Both the position numbers and the translations under genes were made by a program. Under the pieces are notes generated by a model. It did no database searches. It was not told the DNA's origin and was given only the letters and a program-made list of their open reading frames with translations. From Calditrichota bacterium (GTDB taxonomy: Bacteria; Calditrichota; Calditrichia; Calditrichales; Calditrichaceae), in NCBI GenBank assembly GCA_003854985.1, contig RQOG01000035.1:62001-126000 (forward strand): 64,000 nucleotides of DNA, read 5' to 3'. Position 1 is the stretch's first letter, and each line of letters opens with the position of its first letter. Below, in pieces: positions 17,820 to 27,242 of the stretch.

Positions 17820-19166
17820 TTAATTGATTTTGTCTTTCCGGGTTAAAATGGCCGCGAAACTGCCGTCCATGTGGTGTCGATGCGGAATCGTATTAATAAA
17901 TCCGGACGCGGAATAATCGGCCAGGGATTCCGGAATTTTTTCTAATTTAAATTGGATCTGTTTCTCCAGAAAACGCTTGATGACTTCTGTATTTTCCAGT
18001 TCATCGATAGTACAGGTACTGTAAACTAATTTGCCTTTTGACTTTAAAAAAGCAGCGGCTTCTTTTAATAAATCATACTGAATACCTGAAAATTCTACGA
18101 TATCTTTCATTTCCCGGCGCCACTTTATATCCGGGCGCTTACGAATTACGCCCAACCCGGAACATGGAGCATCCACAAGTATTTTATCAAATTTAATTTT
18201 AAATGGCAGTTTCCGCCCATCGGCCGCTACGTAAAAACATTTTCTTCCGGGATATCCGGACGCGTTCTCCTTGACCTTTTTTAATCGTTTATGATCGGAA
18301 TCGACTGCCACCGCACTTATATTTTTGGCATTGCTTTCCAGAATCTGTGTATACTTGCCTCCCGGTGCGGCGCAGACATCCAGTATCCAGTCATTCTCAG
18401 CCGGATTTAATAACCTGACCGGGATGGATGCGCTTTCATCCTGAACATAACATAATCCGTCTGCAATCCAACCTCCCTGTATAAAAGACTGCATTTCATT
18501 AACTTTTATAAAATTACTGAATTTTACCGATGGGCGGGCGTCGATACCGGCTTTTTGAAGTTTTGTCAAAAAGTTTTCTCTGCTAATCATTTGTTCATTT
18601 ATACGAATATCAAAATCAGGGAAGGTATTCAAATATGCACACAATTTTTCCGTTTCCTGCAATCCGAAAAAACCTGCCCAGCGTTTAACAAGCCATAGCG
18701 GAAAAGAATATTGAATACTGATTTGCGTAACCGGATCGGTAATTTTTTCCTTTGGAGAAGGCAGCGGCTCTGTCCTTAAAAGCGTTCTTAAAATGCCGTT
18801 AATTGTTTTGCTTTGGCTGATGCCTGATGTTTTTTTGGCAACTTCAACATATTCATTAACCGTGGCGTGAGGAGGAATATGGCTGAGAAAAATGATTTCG
18901 TAAACCGCCGGCCTGAGCAGGGATTTTAATTTATTAAGCAGTTTTTTATAATTACCGTGATACAAACCGGAGATAATCCAGTCAATGTATAACAGATGGC
19001 GGACAGTTCCCGAAATAACATTATGAATATGTCGTTTTGCATTATTATCCGGATTATATTCTGAAAAAATAGAACCGAAAAGATCGTCTAATCGTGTTTT
19101 ATGTTGTTCGAATTCCAGCAGGCCTTTATATATAAGCCGGCGCGCCGAAATATCAGCGGCAGTCAT
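17820..19166 (-). CDS. rsmB: 16S rRNA (cytosine-967-C5)-methyltransferase
   Basis: 448 residues. An N-terminal NusB-like RNA-binding domain (about 1-135) is fused to a Rossmann SAM methyltransferase (about 160-445). SAM-binding motif WILDVCAAPGGKYTQIL; the two conserved cysteines of m5C RNA methyltransferases appear in VDAPCSGLG (catalysis motif IV) and YSTCTIDELEN (motif VI). Last gene in the run after the DUF5683-like pair (8-base gap), an unusual place for rsmB, which is often next to fmt or def. No such gene is seen here. Confidence 0.93.
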   Translation of the reverse strand: MTAADISARRLIYKGLLEFEQHKTRLDDLFGSIFSEYNPDNNAKRHIHNVISGTVRHLLYIDWIISGLYHGNYKKLLNKLKSLLRPAVYEIIFLSHIPPHATVNEYVEVAKKTSGISQSKTINGILRTLLRTEPLPSPKEKITDPVTQISIQYSFPLWLVKRWAGFFGLQETEKLCAYLNTFPDFDIRINEQMISRENFLTKLQKAGIDARPSVKFSNFIKVNEMQSFIQGGWIADGLCYVQDESASIPVRLLNPAENDWILDVCAAPGGKYTQILESNAKNISAVAVDSDHKRLKKVKENASGYPGRKCFYVAADGRKLPFKIKFDKILVDAPCSGLGVIRKRPDIKWRREMKDIVEFSGIQYDLLKEAAAFLKSKGKLVYSTCTIDELENTEVIKRFLEKQIQFKLEKIPESLADYSASGFINTIPHRHHMDGSFAAILTRKDKIN

Positions 19167-19174
19167 AATAATAT

Positions 19175-19948
19175 TTAAAATTTTGCCGTTAAATTTACAC
19201 CAAAGTAACTGAAATTATCCGAAAAGTTATATGAATCAAAATGAATATTCCAGGACATACCTTCTTTGATTTTCCGGTTATATTTTCTGGCCATAGCCAT
19301 GGAATGAATGGCGCTTACCATGCGATTGAGCAAAAGGACGCCCATAAAATACACATCCCGGTTTTTTAATTCCCCGGCATCCAGTCTTTTTTTATCATAG
19401 ATAAAACGATTTTCCCGCGAATCCCAGCTCCAGTAATAAAAATCCGTATTGGAATAAATACGGTCAAAATAACGGTCTCTTTCCCTTTGATCGTTAAAAG
19501 CATAAATGTCGTCAAATTTACCTATATCTATCCAGTATTGGATATCCTTGCCGGATCGGTTTACCCGGGCATGCTGAACGGCGAAGGTCTTATATTCATG
19601 TTCCATATGCCCGGCATACAGATCATTGGCGATATAACCCGTCCATGCCAGTATTTCAATACCTAAGAACAAGGCCGCCCTGTTTTTATAACCGAGATAG
19701 TATTCGCCGCATCCGGGCAAAATAAGGCTGTATAAAAAGGCTTTACCGGGTGATTTCAGGTTGCCTTTTGCGAATTCTTCCTGAATTGTCATATTACTAA
19801 GGGAATCGGCATTAAAATTACCGGAAACAGAGGCCTGCAAAAGAGAAGCCGCCTGCCGGTTAAACGGAATCATTGTAAACTCCTGATCCTGCGCAGCTAA
19901 AAAACTATTAAAGCTTAAAATTATAATAAATAAAAAACTTTTTTTCAT
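19175..19948 (-). CDS. DUF5683-like exported membrane protein (copy 2)
   Basis: 257 residues. Signal peptide to about residue 19 (FLAAQDQEF), then a core of two hydrophobic helices around SPGKAFLYSLILPGCGEYYLG and AALFLGIEILAWTGYI, with a third hydrophobic stretch near 195-215 (FMGVLLLNRMVSAI). The layout matches DUF5683-type proteins of the FCB group, of unknown function. It is paralogous to the next gene upstream (19974-20978), sharing LPG(C/A)G(E/Q)(Y/F)Y and the LNHLVSAI-like motif. It ends with an aromatic residue after a beta-like stretch (YFGVNLTAKF), so an outer-membrane location is possible. Operonic with rsmB. Confidence 0.68.
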   Translation of the reverse strand: MKKSFLFIIILSFNSFLAAQDQEFTMIPFNRQAASLLQASVSGNFNADSLSNMTIQEEFAKGNLKSPGKAFLYSLILPGCGEYYLGYKNRAALFLGIEILAWTGYIANDLYAGHMEHEYKTFAVQHARVNRSGKDIQYWIDIGKFDDIYAFNDQRERDRYFDRIYSNTDFYYWSWDSRENRFIYDKKRLDAGELKNRDVYFMGVLLLNRMVSAIHSMAMARKYNRKIKEGMSWNIHFDSYNFSDNFSYFGVNLTAKF

Positions 19949-19973
19949 AATATGTCCTGCGGGTATTATCCGG

Positions 19974-20978
19974 TTAAAAACTTAGAGACAGGTTTAGTGT
20001 ATTTACTATTTTATCACCTGATCTTTTAGCGCCAAAACTAAACGAATAATCCAGATTTTTATTATATGCTTTAGCCGAAAAAGCCGCATCGATTGCGCTG
20101 ACCAGGTGGTTCAGCAGCACCAGATTCACCATGGTTGTAGCCACCGCATAATGATCGTTGCTTTCGTTCCTCAGATCGCGGTAATGCATGATGTGTGGCG
20201 TTAATAAACTAATGTCATTGGTATTCGGTTCACCTTCTATATCTCTGACAGGGCTATAATAAAAGGGATCGCCAAAAGTGGCATAAACATCATCCCAACC
20301 CACGCCAAACTGAACAATATATTTATAGATCATTTCATAATACTGCTGGGTTTTGGTTAAAGGCAGGCTATGTGTGAAGCCTAAATTAAGAGGCTCAAGA
20401 AATTTTAACGCTTTTTTATCGTAATCGCCAATAAACTCAAGCACTTCAATATCACTGCCACCGCTGGGGTCGGGAAGACGATTAATTACATATTCAACTC
20501 CTTCATTATATCCAAGCTCGTTAAATATACTTTCCCAAGACGGGTCATTATTCTGCACATAAACTAATCCCGTTTGATAAAGATACGACCAGTATTTATT
20601 TTCGATCCAATGTTCATCGGCATAAGATCGCATCTGCGCGTCTACATCATCACCTTTTTTAGTATACACCGCATAAGCGCCCCAGAAGGCGATTTCAAGT
20701 CCGGCATAAATGGCCGCCCGAATGTAGTTTTCTGTATAGAATTGTCCGGCGCCCGGAAAAAGGGCCGAAAACATCACCGCTTTAAACCCGGATTTTTTTT
20801 CCATGGTTTCCCGGGTCATCAGCGAATCTTCTTCGCTGGCTTTCAGCAATAAATCGAATCGGGCCTGGTTAAAGGCGATTAACTGATCCGGATTCGCATT
20901 TTCATCCGAAAATTGCTGATCCTGGGCAAACCCGGCATTTAAAACAAATAAGATTAAAACATAGACCAAATTTCGCAT
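19974..20978 (-). CDS. DUF5683-like exported membrane protein (copy 1)
   Basis: 334 residues. Signal peptide (to about 18, AGFAQDQQF). The conserved core KAVMFSALFPGAGQFY plus AAIYAGLEIAFWGAY (about 65-105) and a later hydrophobic VNLVLLNHLVSAIDAAFSA (about 285-305) are shared with the gene at 19175-19948. This copy carries an extra acidic segment of some 80 residues between them (about 140-250). It ends in NLSLSF, a beta-barrel-like terminus. The function of the family is not known; it recurs next to surface-protein genes in related bacteria. 25 bases upstream of its paralogue and 23 after the metallopeptidase gene. Confidence 0.68.
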   Translation of the reverse strand: MRNLVYVLILFVLNAGFAQDQQFSDENANPDQLIAFNQARFDLLLKASEEDSLMTRETMEKKSGFKAVMFSALFPGAGQFYTENYIRAAIYAGLEIAFWGAYAVYTKKGDDVDAQMRSYADEHWIENKYWSYLYQTGLVYVQNNDPSWESIFNELGYNEGVEYVINRLPDPSGGSDIEVLEFIGDYDKKALKFLEPLNLGFTHSLPLTKTQQYYEMIYKYIVQFGVGWDDVYATFGDPFYYSPVRDIEGEPNTNDISLLTPHIMHYRDLRNESNDHYAVATTMVNLVLLNHLVSAIDAAFSAKAYNKNLDYSFSFGAKRSGDKIVNTLNLSLSF

Positions 20979-21001
20979 CCTTCACCTGCCTTTAGTCTTA
21001 G

Positions 21002-24000
21002 TTATTGGTTAATATACTTTCTTACAGGCAGCTTCCTGGCTGGCTGGCTCAGACGTTCCCTGATATCAAATTCAAAAAGAATTCCAAAGTAGAACCGCCA
21101 GTCCTGCTGATATTTAACATTTACATTTTTATTCGTAATGCTTTTTAACGGATAAGCCGCCTCAAAGAAAAAGCGCGTCGGGAATAATGAATTGGAGAAA
21201 GTATTGAGACGCAGTTGAAATCCGACATCCTGTTTAAAATCCGCCCAGTCCAGTTTGCCATCCCAGGCATTACCGTAATCATAGAAAAGGCCCATGTAAA
21301 GTTTATCAAGATAAATATGGCCTAACAAGGCATCGATTTTACTCCAGACGGGAAAACGGTAGCTGACCGATCCGATCAGTTTTTGACGGCCTTCGATACT
21401 AAAATAAGAATAGCCGCGCATACCGATAAGCCCGCCGGCAAACAGGTTAAAAAAATCATCCACCCGCCGATCGATGTATCCGGCGCGTAATCGCAGGCTC
21501 AGCCCGTGATTTTTTGAAAGCGGACTTGCAAAGTATTCTTCCCAATCCATGAGAATCTGGTTATAGAAATAGTTTTTATATGCTTCGTTTCCACCGGAAA
21601 CATCAAAGATAAAATCATACATAAAATCACTGGATTCATAACTGTATTTCAGATATACATAACGTCCGCCTGTCGGATTGATATGTTGATTGACATCCGT
21701 TTTAACAGCATCCATCGTCAGCGATGTCTCAATCGCCCAGCCTTTCAGATAATCATAGCGAAAAACCCAGCCGGATTCGGTGGTAAAATTATAGGGATTA
21801 TACGTTGATTTCTGATCTATTTTAGCGCTATACCGCCGCCAGACGAAATTCAACTGGGCATCGATAGCATCTAACAATCGATCCTGCAATCCGAAGCGCA
21901 TTTCCATTAAATTAAAACTCACATCCCGGTCATACCTGACATAGTCTGTTTCGTTTTGTGCCAGGTTAAGTGTATCAACAATAGTTGCATTAATATTATA
22001 GATTTCGAAAAATAGTGTCGGCTGTAATTCCCTGTACTCAAAATATCCGTAAGCATCGTATTCAAAGTCCTTATTCACCGCAAATCCGCCAATCACCAGG
22101 TACTTATCCAAAACATCATTGCTGACGACATAGAATCCCGGTTTGATCGTGCCGTAATCGATCAGCAGACGAGGCAAAATATGTAATTTAGGAAAAGTTG
22201 ACCGGTAAGGTTTAACTTCCGGATTTAATGTTACCGTATTGTCGAAATCTTTCTCTGGAACCGAACCCGGATAGTTTTCATCATAAACCGCCAAAGCCGG
22301 GTCTACCGGCACCGGATCATCAATTGTATAAATTTTATAACCGATGCTGTCGTAAAGAGCGTAAACCATACGGCCGTTTTTATTTACGGAAGGCATAAAC
22401 GCGCCACCCGGCACATTGGTTATCAACTGTGTTTCACCGGAAACCAGATTTTTTCGGTAGATGTTATATAATCCGCTGAGACTGGCAGAATAATACAGGT
22501 AATCGGAATCCGGCTGAAAAGAGGGATACCGAAATTCTTCCCTGCCTTTGATGATAATCGTAAATGCTTTCTTCTCCAGATCATATTCTGCAATATCTCT
22601 GCCATAATCTGTTGCAGTATCGAAGACTATTTTTTTATCATCGTTTGACCAGCGCGGATGATAAATCTGTCTGCCATCCGGGAAAGCTATCAGTTGCTCA
22701 ATGTGGTCGCCGTAATATTCCGCGATGCGGTATTTATTATTTTCTTCTTTGATGTTTTCCACAAGCAGGCCGGTTTCAATCTCAAAGTACGCCTTCCTGG
22801 TCTTATCCTGATTACGCAAAACAGGCCTATGCAGAATATTTAGCTGATGCAAGCCGTTGCTTGACGAAACAAACACAATTTTTTTCCCGTCATGACTAAA
22901 GTCCGGATTTGTACCCCGCATATTTTTGGTCAAAACGATTTCATCCTCCGCCTCAAAATCATATACCATTAAATCATGGTAAATCGAACGGTGTTTGTTA
23001 GTCTGATCTTTAGCGTAAATAAGATAGCGGCCATCGGGCGACCAGCTTAAGGATGAGGTAACCATTGCCGAGACGGTTTCGTCTTTCCCGGTTTTTATAT
23101 CTTTTACAATAAGCTGATTATATCCAAAGTAATCGCTGTTTTTATTGCTTACATACGCTATCTTCGTGCCATCGGGCGACCAGACCGGATACAGATTAGC
23201 GAATCCTTCGTTTTCAACCGCTTTACCTTTAACAGTATTATTTCTGATACGCGAAGTTTTTTCCGAATAAGATTTTGCCAGATAATTCACCCAATCCTGG
23301 TAAAGACTGTCGGCGCTTCGGTTTAAAACTTTTTTCAGAACGCCTTCAAATGAATAGGAAGACCATTTTGCCGACCTATGCGTAATTTTTTCAAGTATCT
23401 CTTCGTCGTATACATCCGTAAGGTAATTAACAAAAGCAAATCCGAGGTTATAGGAAGATTCATTCCCATGACTATTTTTACCGAACACCGTCATTTCATT
23501 GTAAGTCAGCATTTGATCGTTTAAAATCCGGTCGCGCAGGATCATGTCACGGTGGGGATCGCGGTAATCATACCGGCTGCTGTCCACCTGGTGCTGGGCC
23601 GTTCCCTCGGCAAACCAGATGGGTATATTAACCGAACTCAAAGGATAGGAAACCACCACATTGGGAAAACCGCGCACCACATCTTTACGTTTTTCAGGCT
23701 CGTATCCGAAAGCCTGAAAAAAACCATAAGGAAAATTAAGATTGGTTTTAACCATGGCCTGAATGGAAATCATGTGCACAAATTCATGGGTTACCACATC
23801 ACGCAGCCAGTTTTTGGTTCCGCGCATCACATAGTCCAGATTAGTCGCCCAGATTTCTACTTTATTATCGAAGAAAAAAGCGCCTCCGTTTGAATAGTCA
23901 TCCACATCCTTTATAACAAAATGAATTTTATCTTTGGGATAATAATTATAGGTTTTTGTTACATGCGGATAGATATCCTCGGCAATTTTAGCGACGATTA

Positions 24001-24169
24001 ATGCCGTGTTTTTTGTTCCATTATGAAAATGAAAGGTAAAATGTTCGGTATTAAACGTCTGCCATTGCAGTTCCGGATGGTTATATTGTAAAAACTGGGC
24101 CGCCGAAAAATGCGTCCAGACAAACATCAGGATTAAAAAAGGAACGATTCGTCGCATGAGAAATATCAT
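21002..24169 (-). CDS. Metallopeptidase (MA-like) with TolB-type propeller and outer-membrane barrel
   Basis: 1055 residues. Three parts are visible. First, an N-terminal peptidase MA-like domain with zinc motif H128-E-F-V-H132 and a downstream WFAEGT whose E188 fits the third ligand. Second, about six TolB/PD40 propeller repeats, about 320-640 (YPVWSPDGTKIAYVS and SLSWSPDGRYLIYAK are typical). Third, a C-terminal BamA-like beta-barrel (about 690-1055) with GLIGMRGYS and YLDKLYMGLFYDYGNAW. Signal peptide to about residue 24. The start at 24169 is one base after the upstream stop; an ATG at 24157 (MRRIVPF) would also give a normal signal. This fusion suggests a membrane-anchored protease or sensor; its substrate is unknown. 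Confidence 0.8.
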   Translation of the reverse strand: MIFLMRRIVPFLILMFVWTHFSAAQFLQYNHPELQWQTFNTEHFTFHFHNGTKNTALIVAKIAEDIYPHVTKTYNYYPKDKIHFVIKDVDDYSNGGAFFFDNKVEIWATNLDYVMRGTKNWLRDVVTHEFVHMISIQAMVKTNLNFPYGFFQAFGYEPEKRKDVVRGFPNVVVSYPLSSVNIPIWFAEGTAQHQVDSSRYDYRDPHRDMILRDRILNDQMLTYNEMTVFGKNSHGNESSYNLGFAFVNYLTDVYDEEILEKITHRSAKWSSYSFEGVLKKVLNRSADSLYQDWVNYLAKSYSEKTSRIRNNTVKGKAVENEGFANLYPVWSPDGTKIAYVSNKNSDYFGYNQLIVKDIKTGKDETVSAMVTSSLSWSPDGRYLIYAKDQTNKHRSIYHDLMVYDFEAEDEIVLTKNMRGTNPDFSHDGKKIVFVSSSNGLHQLNILHRPVLRNQDKTRKAYFEIETGLLVENIKEENNKYRIAEYYGDHIEQLIAFPDGRQIYHPRWSNDDKKIVFDTATDYGRDIAEYDLEKKAFTIIIKGREEFRYPSFQPDSDYLYYSASLSGLYNIYRKNLVSGETQLITNVPGGAFMPSVNKNGRMVYALYDSIGYKIYTIDDPVPVDPALAVYDENYPGSVPEKDFDNTVTLNPEVKPYRSTFPKLHILPRLLIDYGTIKPGFYVVSNDVLDKYLVIGGFAVNKDFEYDAYGYFEYRELQPTLFFEIYNINATIVDTLNLAQNETDYVRYDRDVSFNLMEMRFGLQDRLLDAIDAQLNFVWRRYSAKIDQKSTYNPYNFTTESGWVFRYDYLKGWAIETSLTMDAVKTDVNQHINPTGGRYVYLKYSYESSDFMYDFIFDVSGGNEAYKNYFYNQILMDWEEYFASPLSKNHGLSLRLRAGYIDRRVDDFFNLFAGGLIGMRGYSYFSIEGRQKLIGSVSYRFPVWSKIDALLGHIYLDKLYMGLFYDYGNAWDGKLDWADFKQDVGFQLRLNTFSNSLFPTRFFFEAAYPLKSITNKNVNVKYQQDWRFYFGILFEFDIRERLSQPARKLPVRKYINQ

Positions 24170-24170
24170 C

Positions 24171-27161
24171 CTATTGAATAACCATAATCTTTATAATTTT
24201 GCCATCCGAACTGTTGCCGGATTTTGCTTCGATATGGCACAGATACACACCGGATGCAATATCCGTTAAATCCCATTTCACTTCATTATCCGCATGACCG
24301 ATTCCCGGGCCTTTAATTGTTTTGACGGGCGTACCTGAGGCATCGTAGATATTGATTTCCACGTCCGCATCCTCGTTCAGGTAATAGCGGATAATCGTAA
24401 ACGATTCCTTATTGGGATTGGGATAGTTAAACGCCCGTTCCGGCGGCATAAGACTTCCACCTACCATTTTTACGGTCAGAGGCGATACAATAAGTTTATT
24501 ATTAGTGGCGTTCATTCTGGCCTGTGTCCAGAACGGTACGGCATCTGCTTCAGTAACGGATAATTGCCACATATAGAGCGAACCGTTAATGGTTGCCGCC
24601 GTTAATTCCAATTCTTCATCCGCATCATAATTACCAACCATCGGGGATGTGTTTAAACCGGCGCCCACAGATAAAGGAAATTCAGGCAAAGATTTACCCA
24701 ATGCCGAAAATCCCAGGATCTGGCCTTTTTTCGTACCGGCTATAATATCGGTAAGACCATCGCCATTGGCATCCAGAATAAGCGGCGCTCCCGTTAACGA
24801 ATCTCCCAAGGCCAAAACAGGCTTTATGGGGAACCCTGTTATGATAGCGCCCGACTGGTTATAGGCATATACTTTTTCCGGACTGTTAAAAACAAGATCA
24901 TAAACCCCGTTTCCATCGATATCAGCTAAAGAAAATGGTCCGGCAGGCTTTTCCGCAGTAACGAAACTAATACAATCCGGATTTTCCGCGTTTACCGTGC
25001 AGAGTTTAAATCCATCATCAGACAAATTCCATTCGATGATCCGGGCGGTTTGATCATCAGCCGGAGCCATAGCCGCAAAGCGGGTATCCGGTGATAAAAT
25101 TACCGGGATACCAGCCGATCCGACTACAAGATCAACGGCATCAGAAGGATGATAATACGATCCTGTTTTTTGACCTTCATGATTAAAGCGGTACGCAGAA
25201 TCATTAGAACAACCGAAATAGATTGATGACCCGGCAGTGACTAAAGGAGTGATAATATCAGCCGGCAGTGGCACAGCCGTGAAGGCTTCATTAGCTAAAG
25301 AATCCGTATTGGAATCCGAAAGACTAAAACCATATAAGTAGTTTTTACCTGCCGTAAATAAAAGATCGAAACGATTGTCCTCATTGAGATCAGCCAGAGC
25401 AAGCGGCGTATTTATTCCGGCTTCTGTTTCATTTATACGGGCAAATAATCTCTTCTCCGGATAAAAAAGGCCGTTTCCCGAATCACTCAGGGCGAAAATT
25501 TTTCCTTTTTTTGAAGATATAAATAAAAACTCATCCGGATGATTAGCCACTTTGCCGCTGATCATATTACCGATGTCATTAGCATCGATAGCCAAATTTA
25601 TAGGATATCCCAGTTGTAGCTTTTCTCTTATAAAATCAAAGGTCATGACCGTATTAAGATTTGTACTGAAATTTTTAACCGTAATATGGGATTTTGACTG
25701 ATTTAGATTTGCGTTGGTATTGGGTCTGCTGCGGGGAGAAAATTCATTTCTGTATAATTCGAAATCTTTAAGATCCTTCGGCCGGTTGGAAAACCAGAAA
25801 TCGGCAAACCAGCCCAAATCTTTTTCATAACCGGCTTCGAGAAAATCATAGATATGGCCAATATCCTGGGAGCCATCTGCCTCTTCCAGATCCACGGCCC
25901 GGTAATCCGGATCATCATTGATTTTATTTTCAGGACCCTTTTCGCGAATAACCGATTCATCAATGTGCCAGATTAACAAACCGGCTCCTCCGATGCCAAG
26001 ATCATAATCCGAAACGGACAGCAAAACGCCATTTTCCGACACCGTGATTTTTTCAGGATGATAGGTCTTAAGCAGTTCCAGATAACTGGGCAATTTATCG
26101 CGGTTTTCAAGAAGTTCCACATATTCAGAATCGATATTAACCGCATCATCGCCTCTGTATTCCATCAGATAATATTCATCATCATTAATCGGGATTTTAA
26201 CGGTAGTATGCCCGGAACCTGTATTATCCGCGCTCAGGTTCGTAACCGGCACGTTATTCTGAGGTTTATTAAGTACAAGCGGCTCATCCCAGCCCAGCTT
26301 CACCCTGGAAAACGCGCAGGGCATAGAGGGAACGAGGCCGTTCAGATTCATCAATCCGAAATCCATCAATCCGAACCGCCCGATACCCGTGCGTTGTTCG
26401 GAAGGACTGAACAGATCATATAAACCGAGATAGGTGCCAATATTGGAAGCAAATATTCCGGTCAGAGCAATTTGATAATCCTGCTGATTCTCGGTTTCAG
26501 GCAGAATAATTCCCCGGGTTACTACACCGTCTTTTACCGGTATACCCGTAAAATCATCGCCGAGGGATTCTTTTAAAAAATCGAGAGTAATAAACAGAGA
26601 AGCTAAATCCTGCGGTGTTTCGTCATAATCAAGACTTACATCTCTGCCCACGCCGGCATGGAAAACAACCAAAAGATCATAATCATTTATTCTGAGATCC
26701 GTATCGGTGTCTGCGGCCTTGACGGCATCCACAAAAAAACGGCTCAATCCACGGTTAATTTCCTCATCGGTGGTATTGGGATTATAATATCCCATTGTAT
26801 TCTGCACCAGGTAAGCGCCATTATCTGTCACAGGATATACATCCCCTGAAATGCTTAACTGATCCCGCGAAACATTTTTATAGTAGTTGCTTACCGCTGT
26901 GATCTGATCTTGGAAATAAGGTTTATCGTGCGGCGCAGGATCAATTGCAAATTGATCCGTGGTAACCGTATCGATCATAAACCTGCCATTGCCGGTGGTA
27001 AGTTTATTATTATCTTCCACAAATTCCACCCGGACGGCGCATATCGTCAACGAACCGCTTACTGGCTGCGAAAAAACATCATTAATCATGATCATCAGCA
27101 GAATAAGCAGATAAGCGGACTTAATCTTAAATTGTTTGGCAGACAAAGCTTGGGTCTCCAT
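24171..27161 (-). CDS. M6-like secreted protein with degenerate active site, FG-GAP repeats and sorting domain
   Basis: 996 residues. The first roughly 480 residues follow the immune-inhibitor-A (M6) peptidase layout: a YYKNVSRDQL segment, a LGLYDLF helix, GIGRFGLMDFG, VKLGWDEPL and the hallmark GLLIWHIDESVI. However, where M6 enzymes have HExxH this one reads S239-N-I-G-T243, so zinc-dependent catalysis is not expected. The middle (about 520-880) has integrin-like FG-GAP/VCBS repeats (ADLNEDNRFDLLF, ADIDGNGVYDLVFN, LDANGDGLTDIIAG). The last 85 residues are a type A sorting domain (FNYPNPNKESFTI, IASGVYLCHIEA). Signal peptide near 15-31. No clear SD before the ATG. Confidence 0.82.
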   Translation of the reverse strand: METQALSAKQFKIKSAYLLILLMIMINDVFSQPVSGSLTICAVRVEFVEDNNKLTTGNGRFMIDTVTTDQFAIDPAPHDKPYFQDQITAVSNYYKNVSRDQLSISGDVYPVTDNGAYLVQNTMGYYNPNTTDEEINRGLSRFFVDAVKAADTDTDLRINDYDLLVVFHAGVGRDVSLDYDETPQDLASLFITLDFLKESLGDDFTGIPVKDGVVTRGIILPETENQQDYQIALTGIFASNIGTYLGLYDLFSPSEQRTGIGRFGLMDFGLMNLNGLVPSMPCAFSRVKLGWDEPLVLNKPQNNVPVTNLSADNTGSGHTTVKIPINDDEYYLMEYRGDDAVNIDSEYVELLENRDKLPSYLELLKTYHPEKITVSENGVLLSVSDYDLGIGGAGLLIWHIDESVIREKGPENKINDDPDYRAVDLEEADGSQDIGHIYDFLEAGYEKDLGWFADFWFSNRPKDLKDFELYRNEFSPRSRPNTNANLNQSKSHITVKNFSTNLNTVMTFDFIREKLQLGYPINLAIDANDIGNMISGKVANHPDEFLFISSKKGKIFALSDSGNGLFYPEKRLFARINETEAGINTPLALADLNEDNRFDLLFTAGKNYLYGFSLSDSNTDSLANEAFTAVPLPADIITPLVTAGSSIYFGCSNDSAYRFNHEGQKTGSYYHPSDAVDLVVGSAGIPVILSPDTRFAAMAPADDQTARIIEWNLSDDGFKLCTVNAENPDCISFVTAEKPAGPFSLADIDGNGVYDLVFNSPEKVYAYNQSGAIITGFPIKPVLALGDSLTGAPLILDANGDGLTDIIAGTKKGQILGFSALGKSLPEFPLSVGAGLNTSPMVGNYDADEELELTAATINGSLYMWQLSVTEADAVPFWTQARMNATNNKLIVSPLTVKMVGGSLMPPERAFNYPNPNKESFTIIRYYLNEDADVEINIYDASGTPVKTIKGPGIGHADNEVKWDLTDIASGVYLCHIEAKSGNSSDGKIIKIMVIQ

Positions 27162-27181
27162 GTTAAGCGCAGAATAATTGC

Positions 27182-27201
27182 ATTATAACCGGAATTTCCG
27201 G
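27182..27201 (-). promoter_or_regulatory. Putative promoter with 13-bp palindrome
   Basis: A perfect minus-strand TATAAT (27182-27187) is preceded by the palindrome CCGGAAATTCCGG (27189-27201), which would sit in the spacer between -35 and -10. The -35 is poor. Predicted start near 27175, only about 14 bases before the ATG at 27161. The palindrome could be an operator for the M6-like operon. Confidence 0.45.
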
Positions 27202-27206
27202 CATAA

Positions 27207-27238
27207 GAAAAGGAGGAAATCAAATTGATTCCCTCCTA
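27207..27238 (-). terminator. Intrinsic terminator of the PorV-family gene at 27243
   Basis: On the minus strand a 13-bp stem (AGGAGGGAATCAA with TTGATTTCCTCCT, one G-U pair) is followed by TTTTCTT. It sits just after the stop codon and isolates the PorV-family gene from the operon downstream. Confidence 0.85.
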
Positions 27239-27242
27239 TATT

